A DNA stretch of 20,223 bases from Clostridia bacterium (GTDB lineage: Bacteria > Bacillota_A > Clostridia > Christensenellales > Aristaeellaceae), in assembly GCA_017938785.1 (NCBI GenBank), contig JAGBAU010000039.1, forward strand, positions 1 through 20,223. Reading direction: 5' to 3'. The notes beneath the pieces were generated by a model, which made no database searches, was not told the DNA's origin, and saw nothing but the letters and a program-made list of their open reading frames with translations. Within the stretch, counting starts at the first letter, position 1, and every line of letters starts with the position of its first letter. Positions 6,884 through 14,224 of the stretch are shown piece by piece. Made by a program: the position numbers and the translations under genes.

Positions 6884-7912
6884 ATGAGTGAAAAGACTGC
6901 AAACAAGAAGCTCTTCAAGCGCGATAACCTGATGCGCTACATCTCTGTAGTATGTATCATTGTACTTGCGTTCATCTTTGAGCAGATTCAGCCCAACTTC
7001 CTGGGCAGAATGAACATCGTCAGCATGCTGCGCGACAACGCCGTTCTGCTCACCTTGGCAGTCGGTATGACCAGCGTTCTGATCTTCGGCTCCATCGACC
7101 TCTCCATGGGCGCGATGTGCTCCGTTTCCAACGTACTCTATGTCCGCATCATCGTGATGTTTGCTGAAAAGTACAAGGCTGCGGGCGTGGAAGACCCCGC
7201 TTATGTGGGCGTTATGCTGCTGGCCCTTCTGGTCTGCCTGCTGGTTGGTATGATTTCCGGCCTGCTGATGGGTATCGTACACGTAAAGCTGAAGGTTCCT
7301 TCCTTCATCGCATCCCTGGGCTTTATGTCCGTTTGGACCTCCGTTGCCTACCTGATTACCAACAAGGCTGAGTCCATTCCGCGCCTGATGAAGGGCACCT
7401 ACGAATGGTACAAGATCACCCTGTTCAACTGGATTCCGCTGCCGCTGATCATCGCTGCTGTGATTGCAGTTGTGTTCTACATCCTGCAGACCCGCACCGT
7501 GTTCGGCCGCACGATCTTCTCCATCGGCGGCAACGAGCGCGCAGCCCGCGTGGCCGGCATGGGCGTTGATCGCACCAAGATCATCATCTTCACCCTGGCT
7601 GGCGCCTGCGCTTCCCTGGGCGGTGTGCTCCTGGCTTCCAAGATCAAGTCCTCCGACCCCACCATCGGCGATCCCTATACCCTGATGATGGTTGCATCCT
7701 GCGTTCTGGGCGGCTGCTCCCTGTCCGGCGGTAAGGGTTCCTGCCTGGGCACCATCCTGGGTGCCCTGACGGTTACCGTAATCAAGAACGGCCTCACCTT
7801 CATCGGTGTTGACGCCTACTGGCAGGACGTTGTGTTTGGTCTGTTCGTACTGTTCATGATCATCCTGTCCATCGACCGTTCCAAGGCAAACCGCGGCATC
7901 GCCGTAAAGTAA
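6884..7912 (+). CDS. Sugar ABC transporter permease B (RbsC-like)
   Basis: A 342-residue polytopic membrane protein of the same family as permease A but clearly diverged from it. It has a charged N-terminus (KKLFKRDNLMRY), then hydrophobic segments, the motif FGSIDLSMGAMCSVSN, a long loop with AEKYKAAGVEDPAY, FGRTIFSIGGNERAARVAGMGVDRTK as the ATPase-contact loop, and LGGCSLSGGKGSCLG near the end. AAGGAGG at 6868-6874 overlaps the ATPase stop codon and stands nine bases before the ATG, so translation is probably coupled. With permease A it would form a heterodimeric channel. The operon ends with a hairpin-T terminator at 7932. Confidence 0.92.
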   Translation: MSEKTANKKLFKRDNLMRYISVVCIIVLAFIFEQIQPNFLGRMNIVSMLRDNAVLLTLAVGMTSVLIFGSIDLSMGAMCSVSNVLYVRIIVMFAEKYKAAGVEDPAYVGVMLLALLVCLLVGMISGLLMGIVHVKLKVPSFIASLGFMSVWTSVAYLITNKAESIPRLMKGTYEWYKITLFNWIPLPLIIAAVIAVVFYILQTRTVFGRTIFSIGGNERAARVAGMGVDRTKIIIFTLAGACASLGGVLLASKIKSSDPTIGDPYTLMMVASCVLGGCSLSGGKGSCLGTILGALTVTVIKNGLTFIGVDAYWQDVVFGLFVLFMIILSIDRSKANRGIAVK

Positions 7913-7931
7913 GTTCCATACACTCCTTTCA

Positions 7932-7983
7932 GCCCCTCTCATATCCGGCATGCACCCCGCCGATGTGGGAGGGGCACCTTTTT
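7932..7983 (+). terminator. Terminator of the sugar importer operon
   Basis: GCCCCTCTCATATCCGGC (7932-7949) pairs with GCCGATGTGGGAGGGGC (7959-7975), allowing G-U pairs and one bulge, followed by ACCTTTTT. It lies 20 bases after the permease B stop. Confidence 0.8.
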
Positions 7984-7988
7984 ACAAA

Positions 7989-8022
7989 AAAGTCCCCTGA
8001 AACGTATGTTTCAGGGGACTTT
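7989..8022. terminator. Bidirectional terminator between convergent genes
   Basis: AAAGTCCCCTGAAAC (7989-8003) and GTTTCAGGGGACTTT (8008-8022) form a perfect 15-base stem with a GTAT loop. On the minus strand it is followed by TTTTG (a six-T run overall), which makes it the terminator of the HAD gene ending at 8030. On the plus strand it backs up the importer terminator. Confidence 0.9.
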
Positions 8023-8029
8023 GCTTTCT

Positions 8030-8638
8030 TTACAGGCCAACGCCGAGGGAGGAGAGGATGCTGCGCAGCGCAGCTATATCTCCGTCGAATACATATCCAT
8101 CAATACCGGCACGCTTTGCACCATCCACGTTTTCCGCCATGTCGTCTATGAAGAAACATTCCTCTGCCTTCAGACGATAGCACTTCAGCAGACGCTGGAA
8201 GATTTCGAGGGAAGGTTTTACGCAGCCTTCGATTGCGGATATCACTGTGCCGTCAAAGAACTTATGGCCGGGAACCTTCGGCCAGTATTCCGGCTGACGC
8301 AGGCTGGCATTGGAGAGCAGGTAAATGCCGAGGTTTGCGTTTTTGCACTCGGCAATGAATTCCGCCATGCCGGGGATGGGTTCAGGGAGGTTCCAGTGGC
8401 GGAGCAGCTCGGGCACTACTTGATGCAGGTGAGCAGGAAGCCGAGAAAGTAAATCCTCTTCAAATTCTTCTTCATTCAGCTTGCCATAGTCCATCAGGGC
8501 CCATTTGGGGGAATGGTAGATTTCCTTCAAAAGAAGGGCCTTGTCCTGAAGGTCCTCGATACCTGCACGTTCAATGAAGTATTCGGGGGCGTAGCGAATG
8601 AGCACATTACCCATATCAAAGATGATGTTTCGGATCAT
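8030..8638 (-). CDS. HAD-superfamily phosphatase (YihX-like, subfamily IA)
   Basis: A 202-residue soluble hydrolase. Motif I is IIFDMGNVL with nucleophile D8; the DxGNV form is typical of the YihX/sEH-N group. Motif II is LLSNAS, motif III lysine lies in GCVKPSLEIF, and motif IV is FFIDDMAENVDGAKRAG. E. coli YihX removes phosphate from alpha-D-glucose 1-phosphate, so a sugar phosphate is a reasonable substrate, but HAD specificity is hard to predict. The frame is open further upstream to 8671; the ATG at 8636-8638 is preferred because AGGTGA stands five bases before it and motif I then sits at the usual place. It is transcribed leftward, separated from the cupin gene by a terminator, with a weak promoter candidate inside the gap. 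Confidence 0.85.
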   Translation of the reverse strand: MIRNIIFDMGNVLIRYAPEYFIERAGIEDLQDKALLLKEIYHSPKWALMDYGKLNEEEFEEDLLSRLPAHLHQVVPELLRHWNLPEPIPGMAEFIAECKNANLGIYLLSNASLRQPEYWPKVPGHKFFDGTVISAIEGCVKPSLEIFQRLLKCYRLKAEECFFIDDMAENVDGAKRAGIDGYVFDGDIAALRSILSSLGVGL

Positions 8639-8670
8639 GGAAATCACCTGACTGTTTCTATTCTCACACA

Positions 8671-8700
8671 AGTATAACAGAAAAAGAGCAAACGACGCAA
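8671..8700 (-). promoter_or_regulatory. Weak promoter candidate for the HAD gene
   Basis: On the minus strand TTGCGT (8695-8700) and TATACT (8671-8676) are 18 bases apart. The -35 falls within the hairpin that terminates the upstream gene. The boxes are imperfect; read-through transcription from the cupin gene is the alternative. Confidence 0.3.
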
Positions 8701-8716
8701 GATCGTTTGCTCTTTT
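8682..8716 (-). terminator. Terminator of the cupin isomerase gene
   Basis: AAAAGAGCAAACGA (8682-8695) and TCGTTTGCTCTTTT (8703-8716) form a perfect 14-base stem with a seven-base loop. Read on the minus strand it ends in a T run, 11 bases after the stop of the cupin gene. Confidence 0.85.
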
Positions 8717-8726
8717 GAATCAAGGA

Positions 8727-9299
8727 TTATTCGGCCCACTTGGGGTTGTCGATCATGACCGGCTTGCCGTCCTTCTCGACCACCAGCTTGCGGTAGCCCT
8801 TCTGCTCGATGGTGCCGTAATCGTGGCCTGCATCAGAGCGGAATACGAAGAAGGTGACCAGGGTTTCCTTGCCGGTGTTGATGGAGCGGTGTGCCCAGCG
8901 CGGAGGAACGTATACGGCAACACCGGGCTTGAGCCACTGGAGGTCAACATCGCCTTCGGGGGTTTCCATCAGCATGGCGCCTTCGCCGGAGAGGCAGTAG
9001 TAAACTTCGCCGGTGTCCAGCAGGGTGTGGAAGTGGCCCTTGGTCATGAAGTATTCATCGCCAACCTTACCGGGATAAACGATGCTGGTGCCGAACTTCA
9101 GATCGCCTGCGGTTTCGGGAATCTGGTTGAGCTCATAGAAATCGTAGATGGGCTTGTCAGCCATGGCCTTGGCAGCTTCGGTGTCCTGGAACTGAGCAGC
9201 CATGTTGCCTACAGTGCGGTGGGTGGGCTGAGCCTTGCCGCTGTTGCACATACCGGTTACAAGATCAAAATCCAGAATGAAGGGAAGATTGTTATTCAT
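8727..9299 (-). CDS. Cupin-type glucose-6-phosphate isomerase
   Basis: A 190-residue cytoplasmic protein of the cupin phosphoglucose isomerase family, first known from Pyrococcus and Thermococcus, which interconverts glucose 6-phosphate and fructose 6-phosphate with a bound metal. The signature is complete: TKGHFHTLLDTGEVYYCLSG holds metal ligands H89, H91 and E98, and H137 in PPRWAHRSINTG is the fourth. These fall one residue from the Pyrococcus numbering as I recall it. The family length of about 190 fits. AGGAGG (9311-9316) stands 11 bases before the ATG. It has its own strong promoter and its own terminator, so it is monocistronic or only loosely linked to the HAD gene. It is unrelated in sequence to the usual bacterial isomerase Pgi; other cupin sugar isomerases are the main alternative. 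Confidence 0.85.
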   Translation of the reverse strand: MNNNLPFILDFDLVTGMCNSGKAQPTHRTVGNMAAQFQDTEAAKAMADKPIYDFYELNQIPETAGDLKFGTSIVYPGKVGDEYFMTKGHFHTLLDTGEVYYCLSGEGAMLMETPEGDVDLQWLKPGVAVYVPPRWAHRSINTGKETLVTFFVFRSDAGHDYGTIEQKGYRKLVVEKDGKPVMIDNPKWAE

Positions 9300-9369
9300 A
9301 TCTGTGTGTACCTCCTGGATATATAATTGTTATTGTTATAACATAATAAACTTAATACCTTATATTCAT

Positions 9370-9397
9370 ATTATACGCAAATGTCGCATTTTGTCAA
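9370..9397 (-). promoter_or_regulatory. Consensus promoter of the cupin isomerase gene with internal palindrome
   Basis: On the minus strand TTGACA (9392-9397) and TATAAT (9370-9375) are perfect consensus boxes 16 bases apart. The spacer contains AAATG-CGA-CATTT (9379-9391), a 5-3-5 inverted repeat that a repressor could occupy. The sequence GCAAATG at its plus-strand edge (9377-9383) recurs at 9420-9426 towards the divergent gene. Confidence 0.8.
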
Positions 9398-9440
9398 GAC
9401 GATTTTTGTCAGAAAGCTTGCAAATGCGGGGTTTCTGCAC

Positions 9441-9469
9441 TTGTAATCAGATCGGGAACGTGCTAGAAT
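9441..9469 (+). promoter_or_regulatory. Promoter of the aldo/keto reductase gene
   Basis: TTGTAA (9441-9446) and TAGAAT (9464-9469) are 17 bases apart, about 50 bases before the reductase ATG and divergent to the cupin gene promoter. Each box differs from consensus by one or two bases. Confidence 0.55.
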
Positions 9470-9520
9470 TTGTATGTAAATTTCCGATACAAACGGGCTT
9501 GTGCGGAACGGAGGAAATTC

Positions 9521-10696
9521 ATGATATACAGCGAATTCAAGGATAAAAAGCTGTCCATGCTGGGCTTTGGCGCCATGCGCCTGCCCATGGCGGGTGAGCA
9601 CGTGGACGAGGAACATGTGGCGCGCATGGTGGATTGTGCCATGGCTGCGGGTGTGAATTATTTCGATACCGCTTATCCCTACCACGGCGGCGAATCCGAG
9701 CGTGTGCTGGGACGAGTGCTGGCCAGCTATCCCCGGGACAGCTTCTACCTGGCCACCAAGTATCCGGGTCACCAGATCAGCGCCAGTTACGATCCGGCTG
9801 CGGTCTTCGAGGAACAGCTGGAAAAGTGCGGCGTGGATTACTTTGATTTCTACCTGCTGCATAACGTCTATGATAAATCCATGCACACCTATCTGGATCC
9901 CAAGTGGGGCATCCTGGACTATTTCATCGAGCAGAAGAAGCGGGGCCGCATCCGTCATCTGGGTTTCTCCACCCATGGCAGCTTGCAGTGTATGGAGGAA
10001 TTCTTGAATATCTGCGGCGAACACATGGAATTCTGCCAGATTCAGCTGAACTACCTGGACTGGACCCTGCAGAAGGCGAAGGAGAAGTGCGAACTGCTGG
10101 CAAAGCGCGGTATTCCCGTGTGGGTCATGGAACCCCTGCGCGGCGGAAACCTTGCAAACCTGCCGGAGGAAGCCGCGGCGAAGTTGAACGCACTGCGCGC
10201 CGATGAGGGCGCCCCTGCATGGGCGTTTCGCTGGCTGCAGGGCGTTCCCGGCGTGAAGATGATCCTGAGCGGAATGTCCAATCTGGCGCAGATGCAGGAT
10301 AACATCCGCACATTCGAGACTCTGCGGCCGCTGAGCGAAGCAGAAACCTCTGTGCTGATGGACATTGCCGAAACCCTGAAGGATTCCATTCCCTGCACCG
10401 CCTGCCGCTACTGCTGCGACGGCTGTCCCCAGGGGTTGGATATTCCGGATCTGCTGGCCAAATACAATGATTTCCGCTATGCAGCCAGCTTCAACGTGAC
10501 CATGGCCATCGAGGCTATGCCCCAGGATAAGACGCCCGCCGCCTGCATTGCCTGCGGCAAGTGTGCCAAGATCTGTCCCCAGGGCATCGACATTCCGGGT
10601 GCTTTGAAGGAATTCGCGGAAAAACTCAGCCAGCAGCCCAGCTGGGCGGAAATCTGCCGGCAGAGGGATGAGGCCCAGAAAAAGAATAGGAAGTGA
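9521..10696 (+). CDS. Aldo/keto reductase with two C-terminal 4Fe-4S motifs
   Basis: A 391-residue predicted oxidoreductase of the COG1453 type. Residues 1 to about 280 form the aldo/keto reductase barrel with the full catalytic tetrad: D49 and Y54 in FDTAYPYHGG, K80 in LATKYPG and H114 in YLLHNV. The C-terminus carries two ferredoxin-like motifs, CxxCxxCxxxCP at 292/295/298/302 and at 342/345/348/352. The protein probably passes electrons between a carbonyl or diol substrate and a ferredoxin or internal clusters; the substrate is unknown. The open frame starts at 9470, but GGAGG seven bases before the ATG at 9521 and the conserved start LSMLGFGAMRLP favour 9521. It stands alone between a divergent promoter region and a hairpin terminator. 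Confidence 0.9.
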   Translation: MIYSEFKDKKLSMLGFGAMRLPMAGEHVDEEHVARMVDCAMAAGVNYFDTAYPYHGGESERVLGRVLASYPRDSFYLATKYPGHQISASYDPAAVFEEQLEKCGVDYFDFYLLHNVYDKSMHTYLDPKWGILDYFIEQKKRGRIRHLGFSTHGSLQCMEEFLNICGEHMEFCQIQLNYLDWTLQKAKEKCELLAKRGIPVWVMEPLRGGNLANLPEEAAAKLNALRADEGAPAWAFRWLQGVPGVKMILSGMSNLAQMQDNIRTFETLRPLSEAETSVLMDIAETLKDSIPCTACRYCCDGCPQGLDIPDLLAKYNDFRYAASFNVTMAIEAMPQDKTPAACIACGKCAKICPQGIDIPGALKEFAEKLSQQPSWAEICRQRDEAQKKNRK

Positions 10697-10701
10697 ATGA
10701 T

Positions 10702-10729
10702 GAGACCGGAGGGAATGCCCTCCGGTCTC
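10702..10729 (+). terminator. Terminator between convergent reductase and M20 genes
   Basis: GAGACCGGAGGG (10702-10713) and CCCTCCGGTCTC (10718-10729) form a perfect 12-base stem with an AATG loop, followed on the plus strand by GTTTATTTGTTTT. It lies between two converging genes. The minus-strand side lacks a T run, so it is a weaker terminator for the M20 gene. Confidence 0.85.
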
Positions 10730-10731
10730 GT

Positions 10732-11940
10732 TTATTTGTTTTCCTCCAGCCACTGCATGGCCAGCCAGGCATATGCCGCGCTGCCGGTAATCAGGGCACG
10801 CTCATCGAAATCCACGCCGGGATGGTGCAGGGGATGCACATAGCCTTCGTCCGGATGCCCGGCGGCCAGCGCCAGCATCAGCGAGGGTACCCGGTGGCTG
10901 ACGGCTGCGAAGTCCTCCGAGCCAGAGGAGCGGGATGCGGAACTGCCTGCCAGCTTGGCAGCGTTGAATACCTTATCGCTGCCCAACAGTGCGGTGAGCT
11001 GCTTTTCCGCAAGGGCGGCCAGTTCGGCGTTGTTGATCAGCGTGGGCGCATGGGCATGGAATTCTACCTGCGCCTCAGCCCGGAAGACCTGTGCCGTTGC
11101 GGTGGCGATTTCTTCCACGCGCTGCCGGATGAATTCAAATGTGTCGTCTGCGAAGGCACGGAAGTTGCCGCGCAGCAGGGCGGTGTCCGGGATGACGTTG
11201 GCGGTGATGCCTGCTTGCAGGCTGCATATGGTCAGCGCAGCATGGTCGGAGGGCGCAATCTCCCGGGCATTGATTTCCTGCAGGGCGATCAGGATGTGGG
11301 CGGCGACGCTGATCGGGTCCACGCCCGTGTGGGGCATGGCGCCGTGGGAGCCCTTGCCCTGAACATGTATACTGAAGGTGCCCGCCGCGGGTGCGCTCAC
11401 TCCGGGTGCAGAGATGATCACCGTGCCCACAGGAATGGTCTGGGCGGTCATCACGTGGAACATCAGTGCAGCGTCCACCCTGGGGTTTTCGAGCACACCT
11501 GCGTCAATCATATCCCGTGCGCCTTCCAGGGGTTCCTCGGCGGGCTGGAACATCAGCTTCACCGTGCCTGGAAGCGCATTCTCGTGTTTTTTGAGAAGGC
11601 GCGCAGCAGTGAGCAGCATGGCGGCGTGCATATCATGGCCGCAGGCGTGCATGCTGCCGGTTTGGCAGGCAAAGGGATGATTGGTCTCCTCGCGTATGGG
11701 CAGCGCGTCCATATCCGCCCGCAGCAGGAAGGTCCTGCCCGGCTTTCCGATGGTGCAGCTGATGCCGCAGCGCCCGCATTTCATGGGCTCGATTCCCATT
11801 TCTGTCAGCTGCTTCCAGATGTAAGCATAGGTTTCGTGCAGGTCAAAGCCCGTCTCTGCATGGGCGTGAAGGTAGCGGCGGTCCTCAATGCACCGCTGCT
11901 CCAGGCTCCGGGCTTCCTGAATAAGGGTTTCTTTTTGCAT
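10732..11940 (-). CDS. M20 family metallo-amidohydrolase (N-acyl amino acid/hippurate hydrolase type)
   Basis: A 402-residue soluble peptidase-like hydrolase of the M20D group. Metal-site marks are RADMDALPI, C100 and H102 in HACGHDMHAAMLL, E135/E136 in QPAEEPLEGA, H162 in FHVM and a late His in the HHPGVDFDE region. The dimerisation domain carries GKGSHGAMPHTGVDPI. Relatives release amino acids from N-acetyl, hippurate or indole-acetyl conjugates; the exact amide here cannot be read from sequence. GGGAGG (11949-11954 on the plus strand) is eight bases before the ATG. It lies downstream of the NhaC-like gene in the same direction, with a terminator hairpin between, so expression is either through read-through or from an unseen promoter. 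The pairing suggests uptake and hydrolysis of an amide, or sodium/proton-coupled exchange of its product. Confidence 0.9.
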   Translation of the reverse strand: MQKETLIQEARSLEQRCIEDRRYLHAHAETGFDLHETYAYIWKQLTEMGIEPMKCGRCGISCTIGKPGRTFLLRADMDALPIREETNHPFACQTGSMHACGHDMHAAMLLTAARLLKKHENALPGTVKLMFQPAEEPLEGARDMIDAGVLENPRVDAALMFHVMTAQTIPVGTVIISAPGVSAPAAGTFSIHVQGKGSHGAMPHTGVDPISVAAHILIALQEINAREIAPSDHAALTICSLQAGITANVIPDTALLRGNFRAFADDTFEFIRQRVEEIATATAQVFRAEAQVEFHAHAPTLINNAELAALAEKQLTALLGSDKVFNAAKLAGSSASRSSGSEDFAAVSHRVPSLMLALAAGHPDEGYVHPLHHPGVDFDERALITGSAAYAWLAMQWLEENK

Positions 11941-11984
11941 GGTTTTATCCTCCCGGTTTTAGTATGGGCAGTTTGTGGATTTGT

Positions 11985-12011
11985 ATGAAAAAGCCCCGCG
12001 TGATGCGGGGC
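11985..12011 (-). terminator. Terminator of the NhaC-like gene
   Basis: GCCCCGC (11993-11999) and GCGGGGC (12005-12011) form a seven-base GC stem. On the minus strand it is followed by TTTTTCAT. It sits seven bases after the stop of the antiporter gene. Confidence 0.8.
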
Positions 12012-12017
12012 CTGGAA

Positions 12018-13328
12018 TCAACGCTTCCTGTCGGGAATCACGAAAATAAAGATCAGCGAGCTGACCAGCAGTAAGAAGGGATAGAACAGGTTGGGGATAA
12101 TGTCGAAGGCAGAGATGGCGTAGCCCAGCTCGCTGCATGCGGAGATGGCCACCAGCAGCTGCGCGCCGTAGGGGATGATGCCCTGGAAGATGCAGGAGAA
12201 GGTGTCCAGCAGGGAAGCTGCCTTGCGGGGGGTGATGCCGTAGTCCTTGCACATGTCGCGGGCGATGGGGTTAGCCATGACGATGGCGACGGTGTTGTTG
12301 GCGGTGGCGATGTCCATTGCGCCGACCAGCAGGCCCATGCCCAGCTGGCCGCCCTTCTTGCCCTTGAATACCCGGCGGAACAGGGAGAGCAGGGCGTCGA
12401 AGCCGCCGTTTTCGCGGATCAGTTCACAGATGGCGGAAACCAGGATGGCGACCATGGCGGTTTCAAACATGCCGGCTGCACCGGAACCCATGCTGGAGAG
12501 CAGCGCTGTGGCTTCAATGGAACCGGTGGCGAGCATGATGATCGAGCCGGACAGAATGCCGATCAGCAGTACCACAAATACATTGATGCCGATGATGCCG
12601 CCAATGAGCACCAGCAGGTAGGGGATGACCTGAATCAGGTTGTAGTCCTTGAGCACCAGCTCAGGGGCGGGTTGGCGGAAGGACATGACCAGGATGATCG
12701 CCAGGGAAACCAGTGCGGCGGGCAGGGCGATTTTGAAGTTTTCGCGGAATTTATCCTTCATCTGGCAGCCCTGGCCGTTACAGGCGGCGATGGTGGTGTC
12801 GGAAATAAAGGACAGGTTGTCGCCGAACATGGCGCCGCCTACAACGGAGCCTACGCACAGCGGCAGTGCGAAGCCGGAGGCTGCGGAGATGGATGCCGCG
12901 ATGGGGGTAATCAGCGTGATGGTGCCCACGGAGGTGCCCATGGCCAGGGATACAAAGCAGCTGACCACGAACAGCACCGCCACGGCAAAGCGCGCGGGAA
13001 TCATGGAAAGCACGAAGTAGGCGACGCTTTCCGCACTGCTGCGGCCGACCACGCCCACGAAGATGCCGGCGGCCATGAAAATCAGGATCATGGTCACGAT
13101 ATCCTTGTTGCCGATGCCCTTGCCCATCAGTTCGATCTTGTCATCAAACTTCATTTTGGGATTCTGCAGGCAGGCCACCAGCAGTGCCAGCAGGAAGGCG
13201 ACGACGATGGGAATGTTGTAAAAGCCCATGGGAATCTTGAGCACGTATTCGAACAGTATGCCCAGACCCAGATAGAAAATGATGAACACCAGAATGGGCA
13301 GCAGCGCCTTGAAATTACCCTTCTTCAT
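12018..13328 (-). CDS. Na+/H+ antiporter NhaC-family transporter
   Basis: A 436-residue polytopic membrane protein, hydrophobic over nearly its full length with about 10 to 12 likely membrane segments. Family marks are AMGTSVGTITLITPIA (about 129-144) and the NhaC motif GDNLSFISDTTIAA (169-182), which matches GDxxSPxSDTT of characterised members. A second half repeats the fold, including GAMDIATANNTVAIVMANPIA. The NhaC family covers Na+/H+ antiporters and also amino acid or malate/lactate exchangers such as MleN, so ion exchange alone is not certain. GGAGGG five bases before the ATG supports the start. It is the first gene of the minus-strand pair with the M20 hydrolase and diverges from the GATase1-like gene across a 148-base promoter region. 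Confidence 0.88.
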   Translation of the reverse strand: MKKGNFKALLPILVFIIFYLGLGILFEYVLKIPMGFYNIPIVVAFLLALLVACLQNPKMKFDDKIELMGKGIGNKDIVTMILIFMAAGIFVGVVGRSSAESVAYFVLSMIPARFAVAVLFVVSCFVSLAMGTSVGTITLITPIAASISAASGFALPLCVGSVVGGAMFGDNLSFISDTTIAACNGQGCQMKDKFRENFKIALPAALVSLAIILVMSFRQPAPELVLKDYNLIQVIPYLLVLIGGIIGINVFVVLLIGILSGSIIMLATGSIEATALLSSMGSGAAGMFETAMVAILVSAICELIRENGGFDALLSLFRRVFKGKKGGQLGMGLLVGAMDIATANNTVAIVMANPIARDMCKDYGITPRKAASLLDTFSCIFQGIIPYGAQLLVAISACSELGYAISAFDIIPNLFYPFLLLVSSLIFIFVIPDRKR

Positions 13329-13362
13329 GGAAACCCTCCGAATCCTTATTATACAGTATAAA

Positions 13363-13392
13363 ATTATACATCATTTTTGCGCATATTGCAAA
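13363..13392 (-). promoter_or_regulatory. Promoter of the NhaC-like gene with overlapping inverted repeat
   Basis: On the minus strand TTGCAA (13386-13391) and TATAAT (13363-13368) are 17 bases apart. An inverted repeat TTTGC-7-GCAAA (13376-13392) covers the -35 box and could be an operator. A second TATAAT lies closer to the start (within 13348-13356) but has no good -35. Confidence 0.6.
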
Positions 13393-13419
13393 TTTATGTG
13401 GAAAGTATGCAGTGGAATG

Positions 13420-13428
13420 TGTTATAAT
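13420..13428 (+). promoter_or_regulatory. Extended -10 promoter of the GATase1-like gene
   Basis: TGTTATAAT is a perfect extended -10 element (TGnTATAAT). The expected -35 position (about 13400-13405) is not consensus, as is usual with an extended -10. A small inverted repeat CCTGC-6-GCAGG (13441-13456) follows in the leader just before the AGGAGG at 13463. Confidence 0.6.
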
Positions 13429-13476
13429 TTACATAAACAGCCTGCGCAGATGCAGGTGCACGAGGAGGAAAATGAA

Positions 13477-14223
13477 ATGCCCAAAAAGGTATTGCTTGCA
13501 GGCGAGTCCTGGTCCAGCCACACCACACATGTGAAGGGCTTTGACACCTTCTATACCTCCGTCTATGAGGAGGGCGGCAAGTGGCTGATTGAAGCCCTTG
13601 AAAAGGCCGGCTATGAGGTGGATTACCTGCCCAACCACAAGATTCCCTATGAATTCCCCACCACCATGGAGGAGATTCAGAAGTATGCATGCGTAATCCT
13701 GTCCGATACGGGTTCCAACACACTGCTGCTGCATCCGGACACCTTCGGTAAGTCCATCCGTACCCCCAACCGCTGCATGCTGATCCGCGACTACGTCAGG
13801 GCCGGCGGCGCGTTCCTGATGGTGGGCGGCTACATGGCTTTCTCCGGTGTGGACGCCAGCGCAAAGTACGGCCACACTGCAATCAAGGATGTGCTGCCTG
13901 TCAAGTGCCTCGAGGTGGATGATTTGATGGAGCATCCGGAGGGCATCTATCCGGATATGGTGAAGGAGCATCCCGCACTGAAGGACGTTCCGAAGAACTG
14001 GCCCCATTTCCTGGGCTACAACAAGACCGTGGCCATTCCTGAGGGCGATGTGGTTATGACCATCGACGGCGATCCCTTTATTGCCTTTGCCGATTTCGGC
14101 GAGGGCCGCAGCGCCATGTTCGCCTCCGACTGCGCACCCCACTGGGGCCCGCCGGAGTTCGTGAACTGGGAAGGCTATATGCCCCTGTGGAAGGGCATTG
14201 TGGACTATATCACCCGCAGCTGA
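13477..14223 (+). CDS. GATase1-like domain protein (PF07090/COG5426 type)
   Basis: A 248-residue soluble protein of the putative glutamine amidotransferase family. Conserved blocks are LLAGESWSSHTTHVKGFDTF at the N-terminus, YLPNHKIPYEFP, ILSDTGSNTLLLHPDTF, VRAGGAFLMVGGYMAFSG, ADFGEGRSAMFASD and CAPHWGPPEFVNWEGY. The fold is class-I glutaminase-like, but the strand-turn GGYMAFSG (117-124), where a nucleophile elbow would carry Cys, has none, so glutaminase activity is doubtful. Relatives are often found near sugar-use genes and have no settled function that I know of. The ATG at 13477 is chosen because AGGAGG (13463-13468) is eight bases upstream; an ATG at 13472 is out of frame. The next gene starts two bases after its stop. 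Confidence 0.82.
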   Translation: MPKKVLLAGESWSSHTTHVKGFDTFYTSVYEEGGKWLIEALEKAGYEVDYLPNHKIPYEFPTTMEEIQKYACVILSDTGSNTLLLHPDTFGKSIRTPNRCMLIRDYVRAGGAFLMVGGYMAFSGVDASAKYGHTAIKDVLPVKCLEVDDLMEHPEGIYPDMVKEHPALKDVPKNWPHFLGYNKTVAIPEGDVVMTIDGDPFIAFADFGEGRSAMFASDCAPHWGPPEFVNWEGYMPLWKGIVDYITRS

Positions 14224-14224
14224 T

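Noticed and set aside
5628..6902. 424-residue minus-strand open frame opposite the ATPase
   Set aside because: Antisense to a gene with complete ABC motifs; composition bias only.
6683..7951. 422-residue minus-strand open frame opposite permease B
   Set aside because: Same His/Asp/Gln-rich antisense pattern of a membrane protein; no family features.
12672..13361. 229-residue plus-strand frame opposite the NhaC-like gene
   Set aside because: Gly/His/Asp/Gln-rich reading of antisense membrane-protein codons; not a repeat protein.
13441..13456. Riboswitch or attenuator before the GATase1-like gene
   Set aside because: Only a five-base stem in a short leader; too little structure for a riboswitch.
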